Source: a bacterium (GTDB lineage: Bacteria; Cyanobacteriota; Vampirovibrionia; Obscuribacterales; Obscuribacteraceae). From it: DNA of 39,394 bases. The first letter of the stretch is position 1, and every line of letters starts with the position of its first letter. The notes beneath the pieces are model-generated. The model made no database searches, was not told the origin of the DNA, and was given only the letters and a program-made list of their open reading frames with translations. The DNA is taken from contig WGMS01000029.1 of NCBI GenBank assembly GCA_016124935.1, positions 1-39,394 on the forward strand, read 5' to 3'. Below are positions 25,141-32,408 of this stretch, in pieces. A program made the position numbers and the translations under genes.

Positions 25141-26308
25141 GGAGATATTCTCCTGCTTGCGATTGCGGCCTGGTTAGAAGCACTATCGACCGCTCTAACA
25201 ACTCTTTGAACTGCTCTCTCGATAGCGTTCTATTGAAACCGGCCGGACCTAGAAGTCTGCGCAGCAGCTCGGCTCCAGTGTAAAGAAGTATCTCCTGCTC
25301 CAGATCTTCTTCGGGTGCCGAAAAGTCATCCAGGCTTTGCATATACGCTGTGGGAAATGCCGCCAGAATATTTCTGGTGTCGGTTTTGCTATATCCCAGA
25401 ACTAGAAGCTCCGCCATCAGGTGCGCGGTAAGCACCCCTGGGTCAAAGCCGGGCGGACCCAGGTCACAGAACTCGGCATCTATAATCGCCAGGCATCTGT
25501 CTTGAGCTTCCTCGAAAAGCATCATGCTTCCTGTGTGCAGGTCGCCATGGCAGTAGACTTTTGCTCTTTCATCTTTCTGTTTTTTCTGTGAAAAACTGCT
25601 GCTCAATCGATCTAGAATCGGCTCTACTTTTGAGCGATGAGTTTGGAGAAACGCTGCCTGGAGCCGTCTTTTCTCTTCGATGCCGATACCGATACCGTCA
25701 GTTCCATCGCCATTGTCTTTCCAGATAGATGACACTAGCTCGGGTTCTTTGATGTGATAAGAAAAAAGATAGGGACGGTTATCCGCTGCCGCTTTGTTAC
25801 AGGAAATCCCGGCGAATTCTCCGGCTTTAGTGTGGATACGGGCCAGTTCACGGCCGGCTTTTATAAGCAGATCGACGAGGACTGCGGTGGCGTCTTTGAA
25901 GCCAGGCAGAGTCTCCGAGAGAGTTTTCCTTCCCAGGTCTTCCATGATCATTGTTCTATAGAGGCTGTCGTAGTGCAAGATCTCCGGTATCTTAAGAGCC
26001 TGCCCGTTCTCTTTATTTAAGACCGAGGCGGCAGCTGTGAGCCACCGGTTGTCGAAATCAAGACGATCAGATGCGAAGAACAGGGTGGGATAGCCTGCCA
26101 GGCGGCCTGCTTCCGGGACATGTTTGACAATCAAGCTGGTGTCGCCAGTGGTGAGAGAAATCGCCAATCTCTTCACCCGGTTGATGTTGCCGCTCAATTC
26201 TTCAAGGCTGCCGCGCTTTACCTTGCTGCCAGAAAGAACGCGTTCTATATAAGCGATAAAGTCATCGTCCCGAATCAACTCGCTAATCTTGTCTGTGACG
26301 TTAGTCAT
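25133..26308 (-). CDS. Methylthioribose-kinase-like sugar kinase (APH/MtnK fold)
   Basis: 391 residues. The kinase-like core shows CHGDLHTGSMML near residue 257 and IIDAEFCDLGPPGFDPG near 277; methylthioribose kinase (MtnK) has the matching HGDLHTGS and D-x-EF-x-x-x-GPxGFD blocks, whereas aminoglycoside phosphotransferases differ there. MtnK phosphorylates 5-methylthioribose at C1. Next to a nucleoside hydrolase, this enzyme could phosphorylate another 5-modified ribose released from adenosine. It starts in an ATGA overlap with the DUF2064 gene and its end overlaps the selenoprotein gene by 8 bp. No other methionine-salvage gene is nearby. Confidence 0.82.
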   Translation of the reverse strand: MTNVTDKISELIRDDDFIAYIERVLSGSKVKRGSLEELSGNINRVKRLAISLTTGDTSLIVKHVPEAGRLAGYPTLFFASDRLDFDNRWLTAAASVLNKENGQALKIPEILHYDSLYRTMIMEDLGRKTLSETLPGFKDATAVLVDLLIKAGRELARIHTKAGEFAGISCNKAAADNRPYLFSYHIKEPELVSSIWKDNGDGTDGIGIGIEEKRRLQAAFLQTHRSKVEPILDRLSSSFSQKKQKDERAKVYCHGDLHTGSMMLFEEAQDRCLAIIDAEFCDLGPPGFDPGVLTAHLMAELLVLGYSKTDTRNILAAFPTAYMQSLDDFSAPEEDLEQEILLYTGAELLRRLLGPAGFNRTLSREQFKELLERSIVLLTRPQSQAGEYLHG

Positions 26309-27030
26309 CCGCTTTGCAGAATACCCTGGGTCTGTAGAAAGGATTTCATTCTGCTCCTCTTTTCCTCATCCAGATTGTCTAAATCAGCCATTATCGAATC
26401 GATATCGCTTCCGGTATCTATGTCTCTGGCAGGCGGCAAAGCATGCGTCTCTAGAGAAAGCGTCCTTGCGTTTCTCAGGGTGTCTTCCATCACCGAAGCC
26501 GTGCTCCATTTTACCCCGCTGAAAAGCTCATGGCAGAAAACAGGCTTGCGACCGCTTAAACCGACAGCATAGTAGCCTCCGTCCATGGCCGATCCCAGAA
26601 TCAGGTCATACTGGCAGCTTTCTATAGCCGCTGCTATTTCGGCTAGAGGTAATAGTGGAGTGTCGGTGCCGAATATTATGACCGGCCGGTGCCTTTCTAG
26701 AAGTTGCTCCAGGCAGAAAGCGAGGCGTTCTCCAAGATCGTTGCCATTTTGATCTGTCAATTCGACCCCGAACTCATCGGCCAGCTTTTTGAAAAAGGGC
26801 GAGTTCGAATCGGGAAAGCAAGCCAGGTAAATGTTGGCGGAATGCTCAAGCTCGGTCAGAGTGGAGAGCGTGTCCCTGAGCAACGCCGAGTATATGCGAT
26901 GACGCTGCTTCTTGTCGAAGGCGTCCGAGAGTCTGGTTTTGACCGCGGTGCGTTCCGGATCTTTTGCGAACGCAACCAGGGCTGGGCTTTTATCCTTCAT
27001 CGCTAGTTGTTTTGAATAGCTACCGGGCAT
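26305..27030 (-). CDS. DUF2064 GT-A protein, TIGR04282 (rSAM/selenodomain-associated transferase 1) type
   Basis: 241 residues. Diagnostic motifs: VAFAKDPERTAVKTRL (the family's F-A-K-x-P-x-x-x-x-V-K-T-R-L), GTDTPLLP (GTDxPxL), DGGYYAVGL and the terminal ARDIDTGSDID. The fold is a nucleotidyltransferase-like GT-A, so activation of a sugar phosphate or glycosyl transfer is likely; the family is linked to arsenosugar biosynthesis. The start at 27030 is supported by AGGA seven bases upstream; a second Met at codon 11 lacks one. First gene of the eight-gene minus-strand run. A TATAAT lies just upstream of the ribosome-binding site. Confidence 0.9.
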   Translation of the reverse strand: MPGSYSKQLAMKDKSPALVAFAKDPERTAVKTRLSDAFDKKQRHRIYSALLRDTLSTLTELEHSANIYLACFPDSNSPFFKKLADEFGVELTDQNGNDLGERLAFCLEQLLERHRPVIIFGTDTPLLPLAEIAAAIESCQYDLILGSAMDGGYYAVGLSGRKPVFCHELFSGVKWSTASVMEDTLRNARTLSLETHALPPARDIDTGSDIDSIMADLDNLDEEKRSRMKSFLQTQGILQSG

Positions 27031-27085
27031 TTTTCTGTTCCTATTATAAACACGTCGTCTTTGTTAAGCGATGGAGCGATTTCTG

Positions 27086-27113
27086 TTGACAGTCTTCTTC
27101 CAGGCTGCATAAT
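27086..27113 (+). promoter_or_regulatory. Promoter P1 of the proS leader
   Basis: TTGACA at 27086-27091 and CATAAT at 27108-27113, spaced by 16 bp. This is the best -35/-10 pair in the window, predicting a start near 27120, about 190 nt before proS. Confidence 0.7.
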
Positions 27114-27128
27114 TAAAGATCATGTGCA

Positions 27129-27138
27129 TTGCTATAAT
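27129..27138 (+). promoter_or_regulatory. Extended -10 promoter P2 of the proS leader
   Basis: TGC-TATAAT (27130-27138) is a perfect extended -10. It would start transcription near 27145, in tandem with P1. Confidence 0.6.
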
Positions 27139-27144
27139 CGCTAT

Positions 27145-27309
27145 CTTCAATATCGCGCCAAGCGCTCCAGACCTTCCAGTTTCGGGGGCGGAATCTGACC
27201 ATGCACTATAGTTCTTGATTCGTGAACAGCATCGGAACAGAAAGCAGAGCGCCTCCTTTTAAGGGAGGCTTTATTTTTTTGTAGTTCATAATTTAAAAGG
27301 GATTTTTTT
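27145..27309 (+). ncRNA. proS leader RNA with terminator/antiterminator potential
   Basis: From the tandem promoters to the proS ATG there is a leader of about 165-190 nt that ends in an intrinsic terminator. Three segments can pair in competition: CGCTCC (27163-27168), GGGGGCG (27184-27190) and CGCCTCC (27250-27256). The middle one can pair with either of the others (one G-U each); pairing with the third destroys the terminator. This is the logic of an attenuator or riboswitch. No T-box consensus (AGGGTGG-x-ACCGCG) is seen. Alternatively it is an independent small RNA of about 135 nt. Confidence 0.5.
27251..27280 (+). terminator. Intrinsic terminator in the proS leader
   Basis: GCCTCC (27251-27256), loop TTTTAAG, GGAGGC (27264-27269), then TTTATTTTTTT. 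It stands 30 bp before the proS start codon and downstream of two promoters. Confidence 0.8.
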
Positions 27310-29022
27310 ATGCGATGGAGCCAGTTATTGATACCGACACTGCGAGATGATCCGGCAGGAGCCGAGTCTGCCAGCCACCGGTTGCTTTCGAGAGCCGGTT
27401 ATATTCAGCAGATAGGTAGTGGTGTCTACAGCCTTTTGCCGCTTGCCCAAAAAGTAAGGCTCAGGATAATCGCCATTATTCGAGAAGAGATGGAGCGAAT
27501 TGCCTCTCAAGAGTGTCTTCTGCCCGTGCTCAGTCCTACCGATTACTGGGAGAAATCCGGTCGTCTTACGACCATGGGACCGATCATGTTTCGTCTTCGC
27601 GATAGAAAAGCCAGTGAGCTGGTGCTCGGAGTCACCCACGAGGAGATTTTCACCCATGTGGCTTCCAGGCATCTTCAATCTTATAAACAGCTTCCCCAGA
27701 TCTGGTATCACTTTCAGACAAAGTTTCGAGATGAACTCAGACCGCGTAGCGGACTGTTGCGGGTGCGTGAGTTCACTATGAAAGATTCTTACTCTTTCGA
27801 TCTCGATGAGGCCGGTCTGGATAACTCTTATAATCTTCATAAAGAGGCATATTTGAGGATATTCAAACGTCTGGGCATCGATGTGATAGTGGCCGAAGCG
27901 GATTCGGGTATCATGGGCGGTGCCAGCTCTGCCGAGTTTCTATTGCCTGTCGAGGCAGGAGAGGATGTTCTTATTCACTGTCGCTCTTGTCAGTACGCTT
28001 CCAATCAGGAGAAAGCCGAGAGTCGGGTCAGTGCCGTCGATGATGGAAAGTCTTTTGAAGAGCTGCTTAAATTCGCAACTCCGGGTGTGAAGACCATCCT
28101 CGAACTGGAAGCCTTTGAAGGAGGGGCTTCTGCCGATAGACAGATCAAAACCCTGGTGTTGAGAGGTCTGAGCGGTCTATTTCTTGTTCTTTTGCGGGGA
28201 GACTGCGAGCTGGATCTGGAGAGGCTGCGTCTATTCATGAATGACGAGTCCGTAGAAGCTGCCGATACCGCGGAGATCAAGGCGTTTCTGGGGGCGGAGC
28301 CAGGCTCCCTTGGGGCTGTCGGGCTCAGCGCCTCGATTATGGTGCTGGCGGATCAAGCCCTTGCCGGACGGTTCAACATGGTGACCGGAGCCAATCAGGA
28401 TGGTTTTCATTATCGGGGAGTCTCTGTCGACCGGGATATCAAGGTCAGTCGCTGGGCCTTTCTCAGAAAGGTTCGTGAAGGGGATGCCTGTGTCAACTGC
28501 GGGGATGCTCTCAGGGTCGAGAACGCGCTCGAACTAGGGCATATCTTCAAGCTGGGCTCATTCTATTCCGAAGCCCTGGGCGCCACCGTGCTCGATGAAG
28601 AAGGCAGCAAGAAAGCGTTGGTCATGGGCAGTTATGGCATCGGGGTGGAGCGTGTTCTGGCTGCTTTGGTGGAGATAAGCCATGACGAAAAAGGCATAAT
28701 CTGGCCTCTGGCGATTGCTCCTTATACTGTTCTCATCACCCCGGTCAATATGGGTGATGAAGCCATTGCCGGCGCCGCCGAGGAGATTTATTCTTGTTTG
28801 AAAAGCGCTGGTTTCGATGTGCTGCTTGACGACAGACCCCTGAGAGCTGGGGTAAAATTTAACGATGGGGATTTGATCGGGATTCCGTTTAGAATAACCG
28901 TAGGCAAGAAAATCGCCAGCCAGGAGGTCGAGATTTTCGAGCGTTCGACCAATAGCAACACCCTGGTATCGGTGGCAGATTTGATAGCACAGTTGGAAGA
29001 GAGAATGGGGTTAGGGAGGTAA
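27310..29022 (+). CDS. proS: Prolyl-tRNA synthetase
   Basis: 570 residues, bacterial type with editing insertion. It charges tRNA-Pro with proline in the cytoplasm. Class II motif 2 region FRDELRPRSGLLRVREFTMK lies near residues 140-160; the insertion (YbaK-like) domain occupies about 225-390; motif 3, GSYGIGVERVLAALVE, is near 440; and the C-terminal anticodon-binding domain (about 470-570) includes TPVN, LLDDR, GVKF and GIPFRITVG. The length is typical (about 570). ATG 27310 has AAGGGA seven bases upstream. It is preceded by an apparent attenuator and followed five bases later by a beta-propeller gene. Confidence 0.97.
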   Translation: MRWSQLLIPTLRDDPAGAESASHRLLSRAGYIQQIGSGVYSLLPLAQKVRLRIIAIIREEMERIASQECLLPVLSPTDYWEKSGRLTTMGPIMFRLRDRKASELVLGVTHEEIFTHVASRHLQSYKQLPQIWYHFQTKFRDELRPRSGLLRVREFTMKDSYSFDLDEAGLDNSYNLHKEAYLRIFKRLGIDVIVAEADSGIMGGASSAEFLLPVEAGEDVLIHCRSCQYASNQEKAESRVSAVDDGKSFEELLKFATPGVKTILELEAFEGGASADRQIKTLVLRGLSGLFLVLLRGDCELDLERLRLFMNDESVEAADTAEIKAFLGAEPGSLGAVGLSASIMVLADQALAGRFNMVTGANQDGFHYRGVSVDRDIKVSRWAFLRKVREGDACVNCGDALRVENALELGHIFKLGSFYSEALGATVLDEEGSKKALVMGSYGIGVERVLAALVEISHDEKGIIWPLAIAPYTVLITPVNMGDEAIAGAAEEIYSCLKSAGFDVLLDDRPLRAGVKFNDGDLIGIPFRITVGKKIASQEVEIFERSTNSNTLVSVADLIAQLEERMGLGR

Positions 29023-29027
29023 ATCAA

Positions 29028-30671
29028 TTGTCCGGCTTCCTAGACCGCATACTGATGACGGGGCTTCTTGCCCTCTGTGCCACCGGGTTATATCCGCAGG
29101 CAGTCCAGGCTTTCGAGGATGAGTACTTTCGCGGATGGAACATGGCGAGCCACGATCCCCGACGAACCGGTCGTTCGGTGGTCAACGGTCCACGCTTCGG
29201 AAATCAGGTATGGGAGCATGTGGCCGATGACGGCTATGTGATCAACATGGAGCCGACCGCGACTCGGCGGGGAGTATTCTTCGGCACCTGGGGAGTGGTC
29301 AGGGGATTCGGAAAGCGAAAGCGTACCTGGGATAGATTCGACGGTAAGATATATGGTCTCGATATCCATAGCGGTAAGCCACTCTGGCAGCCGCTCAAGC
29401 TTGACGAGACACGCTTTGCCTATCGTTATAAATCGAGACCCACAACAGAAAATGATGCCGCGGCCGGTCCCGGTTATCATCTGAGCGGTTATAGCGGAAC
29501 GGTAGAGGGCACCGGCGCCGTTGATTCCGTCAACGGAAACATCTATTTCGGCCGAGGCGATGGGAAGCTGTATGCTGTAGATTCGAGCAAAGGAACTATC
29601 GTCTGGAGCTTCAAGACCCATGATCCTGTCAGACCGGATGATCCAGAAGGGGGCGGTCAGATCTTCGGCGGACCACTTGTCACCGAAGATGGTGCGATTA
29701 TTTTCGCCACTTCCGCCGGGCCTCCGGAAAAGAATCGGGCACCCAGTACGGTGCGCTGCGAGACTAACGCAGTCTATGCCCTGGATCGCAGCGGTAAGAT
29801 GTTGTGGCGCTATCCTGCTACAGGCTCTCTCGGGAACCCGGTCAACGCCCCGGTGGCGTTATCTCCTGATGGCACCAGGGTTTACGCCGTCACCGCCTTG
29901 ATAGACGAGCGCGAGGGCGGCGAGGTCATCGCCCTGGAGAGGGCTACTGGAAAGCTTATCTGGCGTTTGCATCACAGTAGATTCGGCGGTCAGGATATCG
30001 CCGTTGGTGCCAAGGGCACCATCTATGTCGCCGGCATGGCTCAACGCGGCATGCTTGGAGCCAGCTTCTTACCGGTCGCTTTCGCCGTGCAAGACAATGG
30101 TGAGAGCGGCAAAATGCTCTGGGGACCGGTCATGGTCGACGGTGAGCGCCCGCGCAGTCATATAGCCTGTGGAGCGGCTATCTATGAGTCCGACGGTCGG
30201 GTTCGCGATCTGTATATCTCGACCGGTATTTTCAGCTATTCTAATAGTCCCGGTGGTGCCCTGCATCGTCTCAACCCGGTCAACGGCATGGTGACCAAGA
30301 GCTGGCATCCCAATGAAGCTCGACCAGCTTGTATCGGAGGTCTTACCGATGTCTCCCTCGACAATGAAGGTATAATCTATGTAGGGGTGCGCGGTCAGAA
30401 AAAGGGTTTCACCGCCGCCGAGACCCGCGGGCGAGTCTATGCGTTGCGCTCGGAAGGGGAGCAGTTCAAAGTGCTCTGGTCTTTTCAAGTGGACGGTAAT
30501 ATCGACAGGGCTTCTCCTGCTATAGGACCGGACGGGGGGCTTTATTTCGGTTCTAGTAGTAGATATACTCCGCCCCAGGTCTTCAATGCCTACATCAATG
30601 CCTTTTCTGTCGGTTCGGATCTTCCCGGAGCAGATCCGGTGCTTTATGGAGTCCGGGATACCGGTCGGTAA
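29028..30671 (+). CDS. Exported PQQ-type beta-propeller protein
   Basis: 547 residues, TTG start at 29028 fixed by GGGAGGT seven bases upstream. A signal peptide (hydrophobic GLLALCATGL, cleavage near VQA at about 28) precedes a propeller made of repeated blades such as GKIYGLDIHSGKPLWQP, GKLYAVDSSKGTIVWSF and VIALERATGKLIWRL, the A/G-L-(D/N)-x-x-(T/S)-G-x-x-x-W pattern of BamB-like and quinoprotein propellers. No heme or clear PQQ ligands stand out, so a structural or binding role outside the membrane is as likely as dehydrogenase activity. It starts 5 bp after proS and is probably cotranscribed. Confidence 0.88.
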   Translation: MSGFLDRILMTGLLALCATGLYPQAVQAFEDEYFRGWNMASHDPRRTGRSVVNGPRFGNQVWEHVADDGYVINMEPTATRRGVFFGTWGVVRGFGKRKRTWDRFDGKIYGLDIHSGKPLWQPLKLDETRFAYRYKSRPTTENDAAAGPGYHLSGYSGTVEGTGAVDSVNGNIYFGRGDGKLYAVDSSKGTIVWSFKTHDPVRPDDPEGGGQIFGGPLVTEDGAIIFATSAGPPEKNRAPSTVRCETNAVYALDRSGKMLWRYPATGSLGNPVNAPVALSPDGTRVYAVTALIDEREGGEVIALERATGKLIWRLHHSRFGGQDIAVGAKGTIYVAGMAQRGMLGASFLPVAFAVQDNGESGKMLWGPVMVDGERPRSHIACGAAIYESDGRVRDLYISTGIFSYSNSPGGALHRLNPVNGMVTKSWHPNEARPACIGGLTDVSLDNEGIIYVGVRGQKKGFTAAETRGRVYALRSEGEQFKVLWSFQVDGNIDRASPAIGPDGGLYFGSSSRYTPPQVFNAYINAFSVGSDLPGADPVLYGVRDTGR

Positions 30672-30728
30672 ATAGAAGTCGATATTAAGGTTATAATTGT
30701 CCTGATTACTACCAGGTGGAGCTAAGTC

Positions 30729-31217
30729 GTGGACAATCCAGTTGTGAATATCGGAAGAAAGGTCTATGGACTCTTCATCTCCGCAGGCGACATCCTTCAG
30801 CACTTCTTCTTGCTTGCCTTCAGGCTGCACTGGGGATTGCAGTTCATGCAAACCGGCTGGGGTAAGTTGCAGAATCATGATAAGACAGTCAAGTTCTTCA
30901 GTGGTCTGGGCATTCCATTTCCGGAGCTCAATGCCTGGATAGCAGGGGCGACAGAGTGTTTCGGCGGAGTGCTGCTTGCAATCGGTTTCGTTTCGCGCCC
31001 GGTGGCGACGCTTTTAACCTTCACCATGTGTGTCGCCTATCTCACCGTAGAAAAACATCTAGAGGCGGTGAAGAACATCTTCAAAGACGCCGATCCCTTT
31101 ACCGAGGCTACCCCATTTCTTTTTATGGTCACAGCGCTTCTGGTGTTTTGTTTTGGACCGGGAAAAATCTCGGTGGATTATCTGCTTGGAAAATATGTCT
31201 TCAACAAAGAAAGTTAG
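30729..31217 (+). CDS. DoxX-family membrane protein
   Basis: 162 residues, GTG start at 30729 with GGTGGAG seven bases upstream. Four membrane helices (about 24-42, 65-85, 90-110, 130-150) and the family pattern: RLHWGLQFMQTGWGKL in the first helix, then FFSGLGIPFP and AGATECFGGVLLAIGF, as in DoxX/DoxD-like proteins. Such proteins are small membrane subunits linked to thiosulfate:quinone oxidoreduction or oxidative-stress defence; many are of unknown function. It follows the beta-propeller gene by 57 bp and is convergent with the SDR gene. Confidence 0.9.
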   Translation: MDNPVVNIGRKVYGLFISAGDILQHFFLLAFRLHWGLQFMQTGWGKLQNHDKTVKFFSGLGIPFPELNAWIAGATECFGGVLLAIGFVSRPVATLLTFTMCVAYLTVEKHLEAVKNIFKDADPFTEATPFLFMVTALLVFCFGPGKISVDYLLGKYVFNKES

Positions 31218-31234
31218 TCGTTTATCTTAGAACG

Positions 31235-31948
31235 TTAGACGACCTGGCGAATCGACTCGATCATTACCTGATTGACGCAGGCCGAGGGAGAAAGCCTGTG
31301 GAGCCAGCGCACTGTTTCCACGATGTCCGCCGTCTGGATCATCTCTTCGGAGGGCAGTCCGGACATGACCGCCATATCGGTGTCGACCCATCCGGGGCAT
31401 AGCGCGGTCACTTTGACACCGTCTTCAATGGCATCTCTATAGACCGCCTCGCTCAAGCCTACCAAGCCGAATTTTGAAGCGGCATAGCCTCCGGAGCGAG
31501 GTTTGGCTATCAGTCCGGAACGCGATGATAGATTGATTACTGTTCCCTGCTTTTGTTTTCGCATCACCGGCACCACCAGCTTGAGCATCAAAAATGCCGC
31601 CTTGAGATTGATATCCAGCATCTCGCAGAACTCTTCATAACTTGCATCCAGGGTGCCACCGTGAAAAATTCCGGCGTTGTTAAAGAGAAGGTCTATTCTT
31701 CCGAATCTCTCCACCACCTCTTTGACCATGGTTTCGACCGCGCTATTGTCGCGGATATCGAGGTCGTAGGTCTCGATATTGATATCGCATCCGGTGCCGA
31801 TTGCCTTTTCTAACAGCTCCTGCTTCAATTCCTGGAGCCTATCTTTCGACCGCGCGGTAAGCGCCAGCGAGAATCCATCCGCCGCCAGCCCTTCTGCTAC
31901 TGCCCTGCCTATGCCTTTGCTTGCTCCGGTTATCAGTGCGACCTTCAT
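31235..31948 (-). CDS. Short-chain dehydrogenase/reductase
   Basis: 237 residues, classical SDR. N-terminal TGASKGIG (about 7-14) binds the NAD(P) cofactor; NNAG near 90 stabilises the central sheet; the catalytic Ser (NLSSRSG, about 143) and Y-A-A-S-K (about 155-159) complete the triad with the conserved Asn near 116. After PGWVDTDM the substrate loop is short. It reduces or oxidises a carbonyl or alcohol of unknown identity. ATG 31946-31948 has AGAGGT seven bases upstream. The small membrane protein gene lies 62 bp upstream on the same strand. Confidence 0.93.
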   Translation of the reverse strand: MKVALITGASKGIGRAVAEGLAADGFSLALTARSKDRLQELKQELLEKAIGTGCDINIETYDLDIRDNSAVETMVKEVVERFGRIDLLFNNAGIFHGGTLDASYEEFCEMLDINLKAAFLMLKLVVPVMRKQKQGTVINLSSRSGLIAKPRSGGYAASKFGLVGLSEAVYRDAIEDGVKVTALCPGWVDTDMAVMSGLPSEEMIQTADIVETVRWLHRLSPSACVNQVMIESIRQVV

Positions 31949-32010
31949 CCCGGTTACCTCTATCTGTTTACTGCCTGGATCCTATAAGTTCGAACGCTCG
32001 ATTCAAAGAC

Positions 32011-32211
32011 CTAGAGATAGCACAGTCTTGAGGCTAATTCAATCTCCGCTCGTTCAATCGAACAGGAGATTCGACGTAGGGCTTTCGTTTTTTCCGGCTC
32101 AGGAGAAAGCCATATTGAGGAGAGCATGATAATCAGCAAGCTCACTACATAGAACAAATTGGATCTTGCCCGGCTCTCTCTTCTTAGTTTTGCGAAATTT
32201 CTTCTAAACAT
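32011..32211 (-). CDS. Small single-pass membrane protein, 66 aa
   Basis: Not recognised. A basic N-terminus (MFRRNFAKLRRESRARSN) precedes one hydrophobic helix (FYVVSLLIIMLSSIWL, about 20-35) and a charged helical tail with two Cys. The ATG at 32209-32211 has a good Shine-Dalgarno, GAGGTG, 8 nt upstream, and that site is inside an 11-bp perfect inverted repeat. Orientation by the positive-inside rule puts the N-terminus in the cytoplasm. It is upstream of, and on the same strand as, the SDR gene, so they may be cotranscribed. Confidence 0.55.
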   Translation of the reverse strand: MFRRNFAKLRRESRARSNLFYVVSLLIIMLSSIWLSPEPEKTKALRRISCSIERAEIELASRLCYL

Positions 32212-32215
32212 GCTT

Positions 32216-32247
32216 AGTTCACCTCTCAGGAGATTAAGAGGTGAACT
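32216..32247 (-). promoter_or_regulatory. Ribosome-binding-site hairpin
   Basis: AGTTCACCTCT and AGAGGTGAACT form perfect 11-bp arms at 32216-32226 and 32237-32247 around a 10-nt loop. In the minus-strand mRNA the 3' arm contains the Shine-Dalgarno of the 66-residue gene, so the RBS is paired with its anti-sequence. It could also be a DNA operator. Confidence 0.65.
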
Positions 32248-32353
32248 GATGCTGTTTCAGAAGTCCTTATTCCGGGCTTCCAATATCCACAGATTTAATG
32301 TGCCCGCTTCAGAAGGATTTGTTCCCGAATTCTCCCGGCTCTTAATACTTCGT
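32248..32353. other. Intergenic stretch, nothing recognised
   Basis: About 105 bp between the RBS hairpin and the terminator of the VIT/VWA gene. It should hold the promoter for the 66-residue gene; no clear box pair is seen. Confidence 0.4.
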
Positions 32354-32382
32354 AAGAAGCCCTCCTTGTGGGAGGGCTTCTT
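32354..32382 (-). terminator. Strong hairpin terminator of the VIT/VWA gene
   Basis: AAGAAGCCCTCC (32354-32365), a 5-nt loop, and GGAGGGCTTCTT (32371-32382) form a perfect 12-bp stem 27 bp past the stop codon at 32409. Its U-rich part is within the 3' arm (CTTCTT) rather than a free tract, so termination may be inefficient. Confidence 0.65.
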
Positions 32383-32408
32383 GGGCGGGGGCTTAGCAAA
32401 GGAGATAG

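Noticed and set aside
27145..27280. T-box riboswitch or SRP RNA in the proS leader
   Set aside because: The T-box core sequence and the SRP GGAA/AGCAG signature are not present.
30069..30878. 269-residue minus-strand ORF over the beta-propeller gene
   Set aside because: It is antisense to clear propeller blades and lacks a ribosome-binding site.
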